This document shows, piece by piece, positions 32,495-41,941 of a stretch of DNA of 64,000 nucleotides. A program made the translations under genes and the position numbers. The notes below the pieces were generated by a model. The model was given only the letters and a program-made list of their open reading frames with translations, was not told the DNA's origin and ran no database searches. The stretch spans positions 558,001 to 622,000 of the forward strand of contig NZ_CP146612.1 of NCBI RefSeq assembly GCF_037094495.1, read 5' to 3'. Each line of letters begins with the position of its first letter. Within the stretch, counting starts at the first letter, position 1. The DNA comes from Dehalogenimonas sp. W (GTDB lineage Bacteria > Chloroflexota > Dehalococcoidia > Dehalococcoidales > Dehalococcoidaceae).

Positions 32495-33835
32495 CTACGC
32501 CTTCTCCCGCGTCAGATTGGTCAGGAAATCCACGTTATTCTTACTCTTCTTGAGCTTATCCAGCACACGCTCGGTGACCTCGGCGAAGTTGTTGGAGTCA
32601 TCGGCGATGATGCCCACCATGCGGCGCAGGAGCTGAATCTGCCGGTAAGCGGCGTCAGGATGCAGCAGTTCCTCGCGCCGGGTGCCGGAGCGGGGAATAT
32701 CAATGGCCGGGAAGACGCGGCGTTCCGCCAGCCGGCGATCCAGGTGCAGTTCCATATTGCCGGTGCCCTTGAACTCTTCGTAAATCAGGTCATCCATGCG
32801 GGAGCCGGTTTCCACCAGGCAGGTGGCGATAATGGTCAAAGAGCCGCCTTCAGCGGTGTTGCGCGCCGCGCCGAAGAACTTCTTGGCCGGGTGCAGAGCG
32901 ACCGGGTCCAGACCGCCGGACAGGGTGCGGCCGGACGGGGGCATGGCCAGGTTATAGGCGCGGGTCAGGCGGGTAATGCCGTCCAGCAGGATAACCACAT
33001 CCTTACCGCTTTCCACCATGCGTTTGGCGCGCTCCAGCGCCAGTTCCGCCACGCGGGTCTGGTTCTCCACCGCTTCGTCAAAGGTGGCGGCCATAACCTC
33101 GCCCTTGATGGAGCGGCGCATGTCGGTGACCTCTTCCGGGCGTTCGCCGATGAGCACCACCATCAGGTGAATATCGTTGTAATTGGAGCCGACGGCGTTG
33201 GCGATGTTCTTCATCAGCATCGTCTTACCGGCCTTGGGCGGTGAAACCACCATGCCGCGCTGGCCGCGACCGATGGGGGCCACCAGATTAATCAGGCGGG
33301 TGGACAGGATATTGGCATCGGTTTCCAGGTTCAGCAGCCGGTCGGGGAAGGTGGGCGTCAGTGAGCCGAAGTACGGGCGGCGCTTGGCGCCTTCCGGATT
33401 GAAATCATTGATGGCCTCAACGCGCAGCAGCGAGTAGTATTTCTCACCGGGCTTGGCCTGGCGGGACTGGCCGATAATCATGTCGCCGGTGCGCAGGCCG
33501 AAGCGGCGGATTTGTGATTGGGAGACGTAAATATCCGATGACGAGGGCAGCAGCGTCCCCTGCCGCAGGAAACCGTAGCCGTCCGGCATGATTTCCAGGA
33601 TGCCGGAGCAGAAGATATTGCCCTGCTGCTCCGTCGTGGCCTGGAGCAGCCGCAGGATGATGTCCTGCTTCTTGGCACCGGTCATGCCGGTCACCTTCAT
33701 GCGCTTGGCCAGCTCCAGCAGGTCCTCACGGCTCATCGTCTCCAGCCGCGACAGCGACAACGGCGGCGGCGGCGGTTCGGGGGGGAGGGGCGCTTCATTT
33801 TCAAAGTTGTTCAGATTGGGATCTTGTTCAGTCAT
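32495..33835 (-). CDS. rho: Transcription termination factor Rho
   Basis: A 446-residue Rho. A proline-rich N-terminal tail (residues 16-25) is followed by the Rho N-domain ([19 protein letters not shown]), the RNA-binding cold-shock-like domain ([27 protein letters not shown]) and the RecA-like motor with PPKAGKT and [11 protein letters not shown]. It hydrolyses ATP to strip RNA from polymerase. AGGAG precedes the ATG. Two TAG codons in tandem end the gene, and heptad repeats begin directly after. Confidence 0.96.
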   Translation of the reverse strand: MTEQDPNLNNFENEAPLPPEPPPPPLSLSRLETMSREDLLELAKRMKVTGMTGAKKQDIILRLLQATTEQQGNIFCSGILEIMPDGYGFLRQGTLLPSSSDIYVSQSQIRRFGLRTGDMIIGQSRQAKPGEKYYSLLRVEAINDFNPEGAKRRPYFGSLTPTFPDRLLNLETDANILSTRLINLVAPIGRGQRGMVVSPPKAGKTMLMKNIANAVGSNYNDIHLMVVLIGERPEEVTDMRRSIKGEVMAATFDEAVENQTRVAELALERAKRMVESGKDVVILLDGITRLTRAYNLAMPPSGRTLSGGLDPVALHPAKKFFGAARNTAEGGSLTIIATCLVETGSRMDDLIYEEFKGTGNMELHLDRRLAERRVFPAIDIPRSGTRREELLHPDAAYRQIQLLRRMVGIIADDSNNFAEVTERVLDKLKKSKNNVDFLTNLTREKA

Positions 33836-33883
33836 TGTGGTTCTCCTGGGGGTTTAAAGTTTACAGTTTACAGTTAGCAGTTT

Positions 33884-34264
33884 TCAGTTTGCATTATTCG
33901 ACAGGGCGTTGGACGCCTTAACTGTCGTGGTCAGGGAAGAGATCATCCGCTTAATCTCAGTGACTTTTTCGTTGAACAGGTTGGATTGGCTCTCCGAAAT
34001 ATAGTGTAATTCGCCGGCCAGTAGCAAATAGTACTCAAGTTCACAGGCAGAACCGGTGGAAATGTGTAGAAAACGGGACAGTTCCGCCTTTCCATTCCTG
34101 CCGCAACCTTCGGCAATATTGGCTGGGATTGAGACACTGCAACGCCTCATTTGGGAAGTCAGCCCATATATTTCATTGGAAGGAAACCCTTCAGTAAGCA
34201 GGTAAACATCAACCGCAAGTCTATGTGCTTTTTGCCAGACACTCAGATTCTTATAATTCTGCAT
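33884..34264 (-). CDS. Four-helix bundle protein (S23/TIGR02436 family)
   Basis: A 126-residue member of the small four-helix-bundle family once found as inserts in 23S rRNA genes: LSVWQKAHRLAVDVYLLTEGFPSNEIYGLTSQMRRCSVSIPANIAEGCGR is the family signature. Function is unknown. The last residues and the flanks are in repeat sequence. It lies between transaldolase and rho on the same strand. Confidence 0.85.
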   Translation of the reverse strand: MQNYKNLSVWQKAHRLAVDVYLLTEGFPSNEIYGLTSQMRRCSVSIPANIAEGCGRNGKAELSRFLHISTGSACELEYYLLLAGELHYISESQSNLFNEKVTEIKRMISSLTTTVKASNALSNNAN

Positions 34265-34308
34265 CCGAACCGTCTACTATCCACTTCCTACTGTTTACTG
34301 TCTACTGT

Positions 34309-34974
34309 CTACTCGTTACTCGCCCCTGATTTCTTCCAATCCTCCATAAACGCCTCAATCCCCTTGTCCGTCAGCGGGTGTTTGAGCATCTGCTCCAGAA
34401 TCTTATACGGCACGGTGGCCACCTGGGCCCCGGCTTTCATTGACTCTACACAGTGCAGCGGGTGGCGGATGGAGGCGGCGATGACCCAGGTTTCTAACTC
34501 GTAGGTCTTGAGCATGGCGACGATATCCTGCACCAGCGCCATGCCGTCGTGGCCGATGTCGTCCAGCCGGCCGACAAACGGGCTGACGTAGGCGGCGCCG
34601 GCGTGCGCGGCCAGCAGCGCCTGATTGACCGAGAAACACAGCGTCATGTTGACCTGAATACCATCCTTGGCCAGTTCCCGGGTGGCTTCCAACCCGGCGG
34701 CATTAGTGGGCAGCTTGACCACCACGTTGTCCGGCGCCCATTCAAAGAAGCGCTTACCATCGGCCACCATGGTTTTAACATCCTCAGCCACGGTTTCCAC
34801 TGAGATCGGCGAGCCTTCCGGCAGAATACCGGCAATCTCTTTCACCAGCGCCTGGTAATCCTTGTGCCCGGCGCGGGCCACCAGCGTGGGGTTGGTGGTC
34901 ACGCCGTGGATAATGCCCATGGCGGCGGCTTTTTTAATCTCTTCGGTTACGGCGGTGTCTAAGAATAGTTTCAT
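34309..34974 (-). CDS. tal: Transaldolase / fructose-6-phosphate aldolase-like
   Basis: A 221-residue short-type transaldolase. The Schiff-base lysine is in VVVKLP (about residue 88), and TTNPTL and the VSPFVGRLDDIGHDG motif are present. It transfers a dihydroxyacetone unit in the non-oxidative pentose phosphate pathway or acts as fructose-6-phosphate aldolase. The C-terminal GASNE and the stop are encoded by a CAGT/ACTCGTTACT repeat rather than the usual family end. GTACCCC precedes the ATG, with no strong ribosome site. Confidence 0.9.
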   Translation of the reverse strand: MKLFLDTAVTEEIKKAAAMGIIHGVTTNPTLVARAGHKDYQALVKEIAGILPEGSPISVETVAEDVKTMVADGKRFFEWAPDNVVVKLPTNAAGLEATRELAKDGIQVNMTLCFSVNQALLAAHAGAAYVSPFVGRLDDIGHDGMALVQDIVAMLKTYELETWVIAASIRHPLHCVESMKAGAQVATVPYKILEQMLKHPLTDKGIEAFMEDWKKSGASNE

Positions 34975-35111
34975 TGGGGTACTCCATCGCTATTAGCTTT
35001 CAGCGGTCAGCTTTCAGCTTTTGTTGTAGTATTTATTCCTTTTGGTCTTAAATATTTAAAGTTCCGAAAGTCTTTACATATGGTTGGACGATAAATCTAT
35101 CCATTTCCAAA

Positions 35112-36785
35112 TTAGGCTGACGGCTGATGGCTGACGGCTGACGGCTCGTTATTGTCAAGCGGTAGCGCTCTCTGCGCCCCTTCCCGCATCACCTTTGAGG
35201 CCGCGCCGATGAAGTCCCGGAATAACGGCTGGGGCTTGCCGGGACGGGAGGTGAACTCCGGATGGAACTGGCAGGCCACCATCCAGGGATGGTCCTTCAG
35301 TTCGCAGATTTCCACCAGCCGCCGGTCGGGCGACAGGCCGGAGAAGACCATGCCGGCAGCTTCATATCTGTCCCAATAGGTGTTGTTAAACTCAAAACGG
35401 TGGCGGTGGCGCTCATAGACCAGTTCCTGGCCGTAGGCGTCAGCAGCTTTGGTGCCGGGCGTTACCTGACAGGGCCAGTTGCCCAGGCGCATGGTGCCGC
35501 CCTTGCCGCAGACGTCCTTCTGCTCCGGCATTATGTCAATTACCGGGTGGGCGGTGGCGGCGTCAAACTCAGTGGAATTGGCGCTGTCGGCAGCGATGAC
35601 GTTGCGGGCAAACTCAATCACCATGATCTGCAAGCCCAGGCACAGGCCGAAGTACGGCACCTGATGGACCCGGGCGTATTCCGCCGCCTTAATCATGCCT
35701 TCAATACCGCGGTCGCCGAAGCCGCCGGGCACGATGATGCCCTGAGCGTGGTCCAGCAGGTGCTCCCCGCCAGGTTTTTCCAGGTCTTCGGACTGTATCC
35801 AGTCAATCTGGACGCTGCGGCTGTGATGCAGACCGGCGTGGCTCAAGGCTTCCCGCACCGAATAATAAGCGTCCCGCAGCTCAACGTACTTGCCCACCAG
35901 GGCGATGCGTACCGGCTCGCAGGGATTTTTCAGGCAGTCAATCATCTTCTTCCAGGCTTCCAGCTGTGGCGGGTGGGCATTGGTCAGGCCGAGGCGGCGG
36001 ACCACCAGGTCGCCGACGCCCTCTTCTTCCAGCACCAGCGGCACCTCATACACCGTTTCCACGGTGGGAGCGAAGATGACGGCTTCCCGGTCAACGTCGC
36101 AGAACAGCGAGATCTTCTCGCGGATGTTTTCAGATATGGGCACATCGGAGCGGCAGACGATGATGTCCGGCTGAATACCGATGCGCCGCAGCTCGTTGAC
36201 GCTGTGCTGGGTGGGCTTGGTCTTCAGCTCCTGAGTGGAGCCGATATAGGGCAGCAAAGTAACGTGAACGTAAAGTACGTTGTCGCGGCCGACGTCCTTG
36301 CGCATCTGGCGGATGGCTTCCAGGAAGGGCTGGCCTTCAATATCGCCGACCGTACCGCCGACCTCAATCAGGATGACATCAGCCCCGGATTTCTCCGCCA
36401 GCTTGTGGAAGCGGTTTTTAATCTCCGTCGTCAGGTGGGGCACTACCTGAATGGTGCCGCCGAGGTAGTCGCCGCGGCGCTCGCGGGCGATGACCGCGGA
36501 ATAAACCTGGCCGGAGGTGGTATTGGATTCAGCTGACAGATCAATGCCGATGAAGCGTTCGTAATTGCCCAGGTCCAGGTCGGTCTCGGCGCCGTCGCCG
36601 GTCACAAAGACCTCACCGTGCTGATAAGGCGACATGGTGCCGGGGTCAACATTAAGATAGGGGTCCAGTTTCTGAACCGAGACGGAAACGCCCCGGCTTT
36701 TAAGTACGGTTCCAATACTGGCGACAGTGATGCCCTTGCCTACGGAACTGACCACGCCGCCGGTCACAAAGATATATTTAGCCAT
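35112..36785 (-). CDS. pyrG: CTP synthase
   Basis: A 557-residue CTP synthase, forming CTP from UTP, ATP and glutamine. The N-terminal amidoligase has the SVGKG P-loop (residues 13-19). The C-terminal glutamine amidotransferase domain has the GLCLGLQ nucleophile cysteine and HPEFTSRPGKP. It is about 15 residues longer than usual because the tail EPSAVSHQPSA is encoded by AGCCGTC-type heptad repeats before the TAA at 35112. Confidence 0.96.
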   Translation of the reverse strand: MAKYIFVTGGVVSSVGKGITVASIGTVLKSRGVSVSVQKLDPYLNVDPGTMSPYQHGEVFVTGDGAETDLDLGNYERFIGIDLSAESNTTSGQVYSAVIARERRGDYLGGTIQVVPHLTTEIKNRFHKLAEKSGADVILIEVGGTVGDIEGQPFLEAIRQMRKDVGRDNVLYVHVTLLPYIGSTQELKTKPTQHSVNELRRIGIQPDIIVCRSDVPISENIREKISLFCDVDREAVIFAPTVETVYEVPLVLEEEGVGDLVVRRLGLTNAHPPQLEAWKKMIDCLKNPCEPVRIALVGKYVELRDAYYSVREALSHAGLHHSRSVQIDWIQSEDLEKPGGEHLLDHAQGIIVPGGFGDRGIEGMIKAAEYARVHQVPYFGLCLGLQIMVIEFARNVIAADSANSTEFDAATAHPVIDIMPEQKDVCGKGGTMRLGNWPCQVTPGTKAADAYGQELVYERHRHRFEFNNTYWDRYEAAGMVFSGLSPDRRLVEICELKDHPWMVACQFHPEFTSRPGKPQPLFRDFIGAASKVMREGAQRALPLDNNEPSAVSHQPSA

Positions 36786-37081
36786 ATAACAGCATACCGA
36801 ACGTCCTGAAAATAGAAATTGTGATGTTCATTTGGGAAACGGACTTTTGGGGAAATTCTCAAGCCCGTAGCTTATTATAGGAGTGCCCGGCGGTTGTGTC
36901 AACAGAAATGTGGGGGGGGTAGCCGTCAGCTATCAGCTGTCAGCCGTCAGCTTGAAGTAATCAATTAGCAGTCAGCAGTTCACAGTAAACCGTACCGGGG
37001 TTGTTAAGACGACCATAGACTATATTCAAGTATTTGAAATTGGTAGTATTGGTAGTATTGGTACGTATTTCCCGGTCCCCC
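36786..37081. repeat. Short repeat island between pyrG and the Clp gene
   Basis: The first 110 bases are unique and should hold the pyrG promoter. AGC and CAGT heptads follow (36925-36990), then a TTGGTAGTA block. Confidence 0.7.
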
Positions 37082-37107
37082 GGAGAGGCCGCCTAAGCGG
37101 CCTCTCC
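37082..37107 (-). terminator. Terminator overlapping the Clp stop codon
   Basis: A hairpin GGAGAGGCCGC/GCGGCCTCTCC with loop CTAA. The stop codon (complement of 37093-37095) lies in the loop, so the last codons of the gene form one arm. Confidence 0.7.
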
Positions 37108-39528
37108 AGCCTTAAACACCAATTCCTCACCCTCCAGCTCAACCACCACGGTTGACCCGGCCTTGAAGTCCCCCTTCAAAATCCGGGTGGCCAGCGGGTT
37201 CTCCACGTATTTCTCAATGGCACGCCGCAGCGGGCGGGCGCCATAAACCGGGTCATAACCCTTCTTGGCCAGCCAGCCCTTGGCGGCTTCGGTGATTTCC
37301 AGCTTGATTTCCATTTCCTCCAGCCGCCCCTCAACGTCTTTGGCCATCAGGTCAACGATGTGCCGCAACTGCTCCTCAGCCAGTTCATGGAAGACGATGA
37401 TCTCATCAATCCGGTTAATGAACTCCGGCCGGAACTGCTTGCGCACCTCGCCCAGCACCTTGTCCTTCATCTTCTCGTAACCTTCTTTGGCATCGGCGCC
37501 GCCGCCGGTAACGAAACCCAGCCGGGACTCGCGCCGGATGGTTTCCACGCCGGCGTTGCTGGTCATAATGACCACGGTATTCTTAAAATCCACCGTGCGG
37601 CCATGGCCGTCGGTCAGCCGGCCGTCATCCAGTAATTGGAGCAGCACGTTAAAGACCTCCGGGTGGGCCTTTTCCACCTCATCCAGCAGAATAACGCGGT
37701 AAGGGCGCTTGCGGACGGCTTCGGTTAACTGCCCGCCCTCTTCAAAGCCGATGTAGCCGGGAGGCGCGCCGACCATCCGGGACACGGTATGACGTTCCTG
37801 ATACTCTGACATATCCACCCGCACCATGGCTGTTTCATCACCGAACAGGAACCAGGCCAGCGAGCGCGCCAGCTCCGTCTTGCCGACGCCGGTGGGGCCC
37901 AGGAACAGGAAACTGCCGATAGGCCGCCGCGGGTCCTTGAGACCGGCGCGGGAGCGGCGGATAGCCTCGGAGACAGCGATGACTGCCTCCTCCTGATCCA
38001 CAAATCGCTCGTGGATACGGTCCTCCATATGCACCAGCTTGGCCGCCTCCTCTTCCAGCATCTGGGTTACTGGCACGCCGGTCCAGTTGGCAATAAGCTG
38101 GGCGATATGCTCGGCGGTAACTTCGCCGGATATTTTCTCCTTAGCCAGCCAGGCTTCGCGGGCGGTATTGTATTCCTCTTCCAGCCGCAGACGCTGACTT
38201 TTAAGTTCCGCCGCCGCAGCGAAATCATCCCGCTGGGAGGCAGCTTCTTCCTCAGATTCCAGCAGCTTTAACTGCTTTTCCTGCTCCCGGATCTCCGGCG
38301 GGGCGCTCTCAGAGTCCAACCGCAGCTTGGAGGCGGCTTCATCTATCAGGTCAATGGCCTTGTCCGGCAGATGGCGTTCGGTCAGATAGCGCTGCGACAG
38401 CTTGACCGCCGCATCCAGCGCCTCATCGGTGATCTTAATCTTGTGATGCGCCTCATAACGGGGCCGCAAACCCTTCAAAATCTCAATGGCATCTTCAATG
38501 TTAGGTTCAGCCACAAACACCGGCTGCAAGCGCCGCTCCAGCGCCTTATCCTTCTCAATGAACTTACGGTAATCATCGGAGGTGGTCGCGCCGATAACCT
38601 GAAGTTCGCCGCGGGCCAGGGCGGGTTTGAGCATATTGGAGGCGTCCAGCGCGCCCTCGGTGGCGCCGGCGCCGACCAGGGTATGAATCTCATCTATGAA
38701 CAGGATGACCTCACCGGCCGAAGCTCGCACCTCGTCCATGACCGCCTTCAGACGCTCCTCAAACTCACCGCGGAACTTGGCGCCGGCCAGCAATGACCCC
38801 ATATCCAGCGCCATCACCCGGCGGCCTTTGAGGGAGGTGGGGATATCGCCGTTGACAATCTTCTGAGCCACGCCCTCGGCGATGGCCGTCTTGCCGACGC
38901 CGGCTTCACCCACGATGACCGGGTTGTTCTTGGTGCGGCGGGTCAGTATCTGCATCACCCGGCGGATCTCCATGTCCCGGCCGATGACCGGGTCCAGCTT
39001 GCCCTGCTCCGCCAGTTCGTTCAGATCACGGGAGTATTTTTCCAGCGAGCGGTACTTGCTTTCAGCACGGGCATCGGTAACCCGGTGGCTGCCCCGAATC
39101 TTCTGTAACGCCAGATAAACCTTTTCCTTGTCAATGCCGAAGCTCTTGAGGATCGCCGCCGACAGACCTTTCGGCTCACCGGCGATGGCGATGAAGATGT
39201 GCTCGGTGCCGATGAACTCATCCTTCAGCCGGGCAGCTTCCTGCGAGGCTTCCTGGCCGACCTGGTTAATGCGGGGGGTGGGGTATATCTGCTGCGCATC
39301 ATAGCCCAGTTTAGGAACTTTTTTCAGAGCGGCGTCCACCTCGGTCTTGATGTCGTCGGCATCGGCGCCCAGTTCTTTAACGATATCACCGACCAGACCC
39401 TGATCCTGACTGAGCAGGGCCATCAGCAGATGCTCCACATCCCACTGGTTATGCTGGTATTGCCGCACCAGTGCCTGGGACGCGGCGATGGCTTCCTGGG
39501 CCTGTTCGGTAAACTTTTCCTGTTTCAT
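37093..39528 (-). CDS. clpC: Clp-family AAA+ ATPase, ClpC-like
   Basis: An 811-residue two-ring AAA+ unfoldase. It has an N-terminal Clp repeat domain (1-145), ATPase 1 with GEAGVGKTA, a short middle region with a UVR-like segment ([21 protein letters not shown]), and ATPase 2 with GPTGVGKTE. The short middle domain and overall length favour ClpC over ClpB, and a LGF tripeptide stands where ClpC carries its ClpP-docking loop; homologues are sometimes labelled ClpB. I chose the ATG at 39528, preceded by AAGGA. It is the third gene after dnaJ and hspR, which suggests HspR control. Confidence 0.88.
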   Translation of the reverse strand: MKQEKFTEQAQEAIAASQALVRQYQHNQWDVEHLLMALLSQDQGLVGDIVKELGADADDIKTEVDAALKKVPKLGYDAQQIYPTPRINQVGQEASQEAARLKDEFIGTEHIFIAIAGEPKGLSAAILKSFGIDKEKVYLALQKIRGSHRVTDARAESKYRSLEKYSRDLNELAEQGKLDPVIGRDMEIRRVMQILTRRTKNNPVIVGEAGVGKTAIAEGVAQKIVNGDIPTSLKGRRVMALDMGSLLAGAKFRGEFEERLKAVMDEVRASAGEVILFIDEIHTLVGAGATEGALDASNMLKPALARGELQVIGATTSDDYRKFIEKDKALERRLQPVFVAEPNIEDAIEILKGLRPRYEAHHKIKITDEALDAAVKLSQRYLTERHLPDKAIDLIDEAASKLRLDSESAPPEIREQEKQLKLLESEEEAASQRDDFAAAAELKSQRLRLEEEYNTAREAWLAKEKISGEVTAEHIAQLIANWTGVPVTQMLEEEAAKLVHMEDRIHERFVDQEEAVIAVSEAIRRSRAGLKDPRRPIGSFLFLGPTGVGKTELARSLAWFLFGDETAMVRVDMSEYQERHTVSRMVGAPPGYIGFEEGGQLTEAVRKRPYRVILLDEVEKAHPEVFNVLLQLLDDGRLTDGHGRTVDFKNTVVIMTSNAGVETIRRESRLGFVTGGGADAKEGYEKMKDKVLGEVRKQFRPEFINRIDEIIVFHELAEEQLRHIVDLMAKDVEGRLEEMEIKLEITEAAKGWLAKKGYDPVYGARPLRRAIEKYVENPLATRILKGDFKAGSTVVVELEGEELVFKAGEAA

Positions 39529-39558
39529 GATGTGTCCTTTCACGGCGGCCGCGGCCGT

Positions 39559-39879
39559 CTATTCTTCTTCCAGTTTGCGGTACAACCGCTGCAATTCAGC
39601 CTTCAGCAATTCATTTTCACGGGCGAGCTGGTTCATTTTCTCCAGCATGTTGTTGATGACTTCCACGCCGGCCATGTTGACCCCCAGGTCATCCATCAGG
39701 TTCCGCACCCGCCGCAGTATGTCAATATCATATTCCGAATACAGCCGGATATTGCCCGGCGACCGCTGCGGTTTGACCAGCCCGGAACGCTCATAATAAC
39801 GCAGGGTGTGCGTTTTAACCCCGATAAGCTCGGCGGCAACGTGAATCACATAACGCGGACGGTGCATTTCTTCTGTCAT
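39559..39879 (-). CDS. hspR: HspR-type MerR-family heat-shock repressor
   Basis: A 106-residue MerR-like regulator with an N-terminal winged helix (VAAELIGVKTHTLRYYERSGLVKPQRSPGNIRLYSEYDI) and a C-terminal coiled coil. In actinobacteria HspR represses dnaK/clpB-type operons with DnaK as co-repressor. Its place between dnaJ and clpC fits this role. GGAGG is five bases before the ATG. I did not find a canonical HAIR operator upstream of dnaJ. Confidence 0.9.
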   Translation of the reverse strand: MTEEMHRPRYVIHVAAELIGVKTHTLRYYERSGLVKPQRSPGNIRLYSEYDIDILRRVRNLMDDLGVNMAGVEVINNMLEKMNQLARENELLKAELQRLYRKLEEE

Positions 39880-39949
39880 CTTGTCCTCCCTGCGGGGAAA
39901 TCTTTAATCAGTTATTGGTCATTTGAGTTCTAATATCGGGTATTTCCAG

Positions 39950-40885
39950 CTAGCCGTCCGGTCTGAGCTTCGCCAGTTCGGCAAACAGTTCTTTCTCCCG
40001 ATCTGTCAGATTGGCCGGCAGTTTAACGTTGATTTTGGCAATAAGGTCGCCGTGGCCGGTCTTGCCGAGGTGCGGCATCCCCTGTCCGGTCAGCTTGAAG
40101 GTGCGGCCGTTCTGGGTTTCCGGCGGCACTTTTAGTGCCAGTTTGGTGCCCTTGATAGTGGGGACGTGAACCTCGCCGCCCAGGGCGGCAACGGTCAGCG
40201 GAACATCAATGGTTTCCATCAGGTCATCGCCCTTGCGTTCAAATCTTGAATGCGGCGCCACCTTGACCACCAGGAACAGGTCGCCGCGCGCGCCGCCGCC
40301 GGAGCCTTCGCCGCCTTTGCCGGCCAGCCGCACCCGGGAGCCGTTGGTCACCCCGGCCGGGATTTTCACTTCCAGCTTGGAATCCTGCATCGCCAGTTGC
40401 CGGGCGGTGCCGTGGTAGGCTTCTTCCAGCGATACTTCTACCCCGTATTCCAGGTCCTGACCCTTGTGAGCGCGCCGCCGGCCACCACCGCCGCCGCGGA
40501 ACATCTGGTCAAAGATACTGCCGATATCTTCACCGGCGTAACCGCCGCCGCCCTGCTGAAAATCAAAACCGCCGAACGGATTGCCGCCGCCACCGAAGGG
40601 GTTGCCACCGCCGGGCTGCTGCTGGTAACGGGCGCCGCCCGCCTTTTCAAAAGCATCGGCGTGCTGCCACTGGTCGCCGTACTTGTCGTACTTGGCGCGC
40701 TTGTCTTTATCAGACAGAACTTCGTTGGCTTCGTTGATTTCCTTGAATTTGGCCTCGGCGGCCTTGTCGCCCGGGTTCACATCCGGGTGGTATTTGCGCG
40801 CCAGCTTGCGGAAGGCCTTCTTGACCTCGTCCGTGGTGGCAGTCTTGTTGACTCCGAGTATGGCGTAATAGTCTTTACCGGCCAT
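39950..40885 (-). CDS. dnaJ: DnaJ/CbpA-type co-chaperone
   Basis: A 311-residue J-domain protein with the HPD motif (YHPDVNPGD), a long Gly/Phe-rich linker (about residues 85-140) and the two C-terminal substrate-binding domains. It lacks the cysteine-rich zinc finger and therefore belongs to the CbpA/DnaJ2 class. It stimulates DnaK, which is not in this window. First gene of the dnaJ-hspR-clpC cluster, with a good promoter at 40918-40947. Confidence 0.92.
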   Translation of the reverse strand: MAGKDYYAILGVNKTATTDEVKKAFRKLARKYHPDVNPGDKAAEAKFKEINEANEVLSDKDKRAKYDKYGDQWQHADAFEKAGGARYQQQPGGGNPFGGGGNPFGGFDFQQGGGGYAGEDIGSIFDQMFRGGGGGRRRAHKGQDLEYGVEVSLEEAYHGTARQLAMQDSKLEVKIPAGVTNGSRVRLAGKGGEGSGGGARGDLFLVVKVAPHSRFERKGDDLMETIDVPLTVAALGGEVHVPTIKGTKLALKVPPETQNGRTFKLTGQGMPHLGKTGHGDLIAKINVKLPANLTDREKELFAELAKLRPDG

Positions 40886-40917
40886 CGGGACCTCTTCTCA
40901 TGCGGGAAAGTTGACTT

Positions 40918-40947
40918 ATTATAGCATTCATCAGCTTTCTTGTCCAA
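40918..40947 (-). promoter_or_regulatory. Promoter candidate of dnaJ-hspR-clpC
   Basis: On the minus strand -35 TTGGAC (40942-40947) and -10 TATAAT (40918-40923) are separated by 18 bases, about 33 bases before the dnaJ ATG. Confidence 0.6.
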
Positions 40948-41454
40948 GTTTAGCCAGTTTTCTTAACACTTCTATATTAAGTTCCACCGACCCTGAATAA
41001 TAGCTGAGTCAATTGTAACGCGACCGATGGTGAGGTCAAAAAAGCGGGGCTAGTTGTCGGCCGTCAGCTTTCAGCCGTCAGCTGTCAGCTGTCAGACACC
41101 TATATATGTCATTGCGAGAAGCGCAGCGACGTGGCAATCTAATACCAACTTCCACTCTGGCTTCCTCGGCAAAAGCCGGAAACCAAAAACGTAATGTCAT
41201 CCTACGCGAAAGCGTGGGATCCACGTCCCTGGTCACTGAATATTGTCAACCGTTTACTGCCTACCCCGGTACCCCGTTTGGGTTTTTGAATTTTACTATT
41301 TGATATTGTTTGTTATTTGGTGCTTGGGATTTGGAATTTTCCTGCGAAGCGGGCGATGCCTCGCCCGCCCGGTAAAAGCTGACCGCTGACTGCTGTTAGC
41401 TAATGGCCGACAGTTTGCCCAAAATATATATTGCCTAAATGGGACATTTACCCC
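40948..41454. repeat. Repeat island between dnaJ and the ncRNA candidate
   Basis: It contains AGC heptads, a GTCATTGCGAGAAGCGCAGCGACGTGGCAATCT hairpin module (about 41108-41140), a GTCATCCTACGCGAAAGCGTGGGATCC module, AT-rich heptads and a degraded REP (about 41346-41370). No gene is seen. Confidence 0.75.
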
Positions 41455-41483
41455 TTGCATATCTCGCAGTTTTATGCTATTAT
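41455..41483 (+). promoter_or_regulatory. Promoter candidate driving a non-coding transcript
   Basis: -35 TTGCAT and -10 TATTAT, 17 bases apart. No start codon with a ribosome site follows within 400 bases. Confidence 0.5.
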
Positions 41484-41489
41484 ATGTTC

Positions 41490-41750
41490 TGTTATTTTCC
41501 GCCTTATGAGATTGTTTGAATTGTTTTTTGGCTGATAACTCCTCTGAGCACTGTTTTTAATCGTAAATAAGAGAGTCGTTTCCTTCGCTTTTCAAAAAGT
41601 ATACCAATACTTGACGATGTTGCCGCTCCGGACCGCCGGCAGACGCTGTAATTCGCCAAAAAAGGGGTATCTGTTACTCTAAAGTGACTCCCAGCGCCTA
41701 ACTGACCGACTTGCTTTTCACTGCCGGCTGACAGCCCGTCCCCTTTTTGT
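41490..41750 (+). ncRNA. Candidate structured non-coding RNA
   Basis: About 260 bases of unique, non-repeat sequence downstream of a good promoter, without an open frame, lie between repeat islands and purM. It has local stems (GTTACT/AGTGAC), and the 3' part is enclosed by a 9-bp helix AAAAAGGGG (41659-41667) with CCCCTTTTT (41740-41748), ending in a T-run. I looked for 6S, SRP, RNase P, tmRNA and ZTP-riboswitch signatures and could not assign any. Confidence 0.4.
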
Positions 41751-41941
41751 TCACTGTGATTTGGCTATTTAGTATTGTTTGGGATTTGGCGCTTGGGATT
41801 TTGAATTTCCGTAGGGGCGCAGGCATGCCTCGCCCGCCCGGTAAAAGCTGACCGCTGACTGCTGATAGCTGATAGCCCCCCCCCGTTGCGCCTCCCCGCG
41901 CCAGATGTTATCATTCAGCTATCACCTCAAGGAGAAATCCC
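41751..41941. repeat. Repeats upstream of purM
   Basis: AT-rich heptads, an imperfect REP (41814-41834, one extra base in an arm), AGC heptads and a C-run. The purM ribosome site AAGGAG (41929-41934) follows. Confidence 0.7.

Noticed and set aside
35262-36536. 424-codon frame antisense to pyrG
   Set aside because: GC-rich coding sequence often gives a long antisense shadow. The pyrG strand has all family motifs, the antisense has none.
37093-39528. Classical ClpB disaggregase
   Set aside because: The middle domain is short with a UVR-like segment and total length is about 811, closer to ClpC, although the HspR neighbourhood is typical for clpB.
40886-40980. HAIR operator (CTTGAGT-N7-ACTCAAG) for HspR upstream of dnaJ
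   Set aside because: Only a weak CTTGGACAAG-like string is present; it does not match HAIR.
41490-41941. ZTP (pfl) or purine riboswitch before purM
   Set aside because: The conserved core sequences of those riboswitches are not visible, and repeats lie between the structured region and purM.
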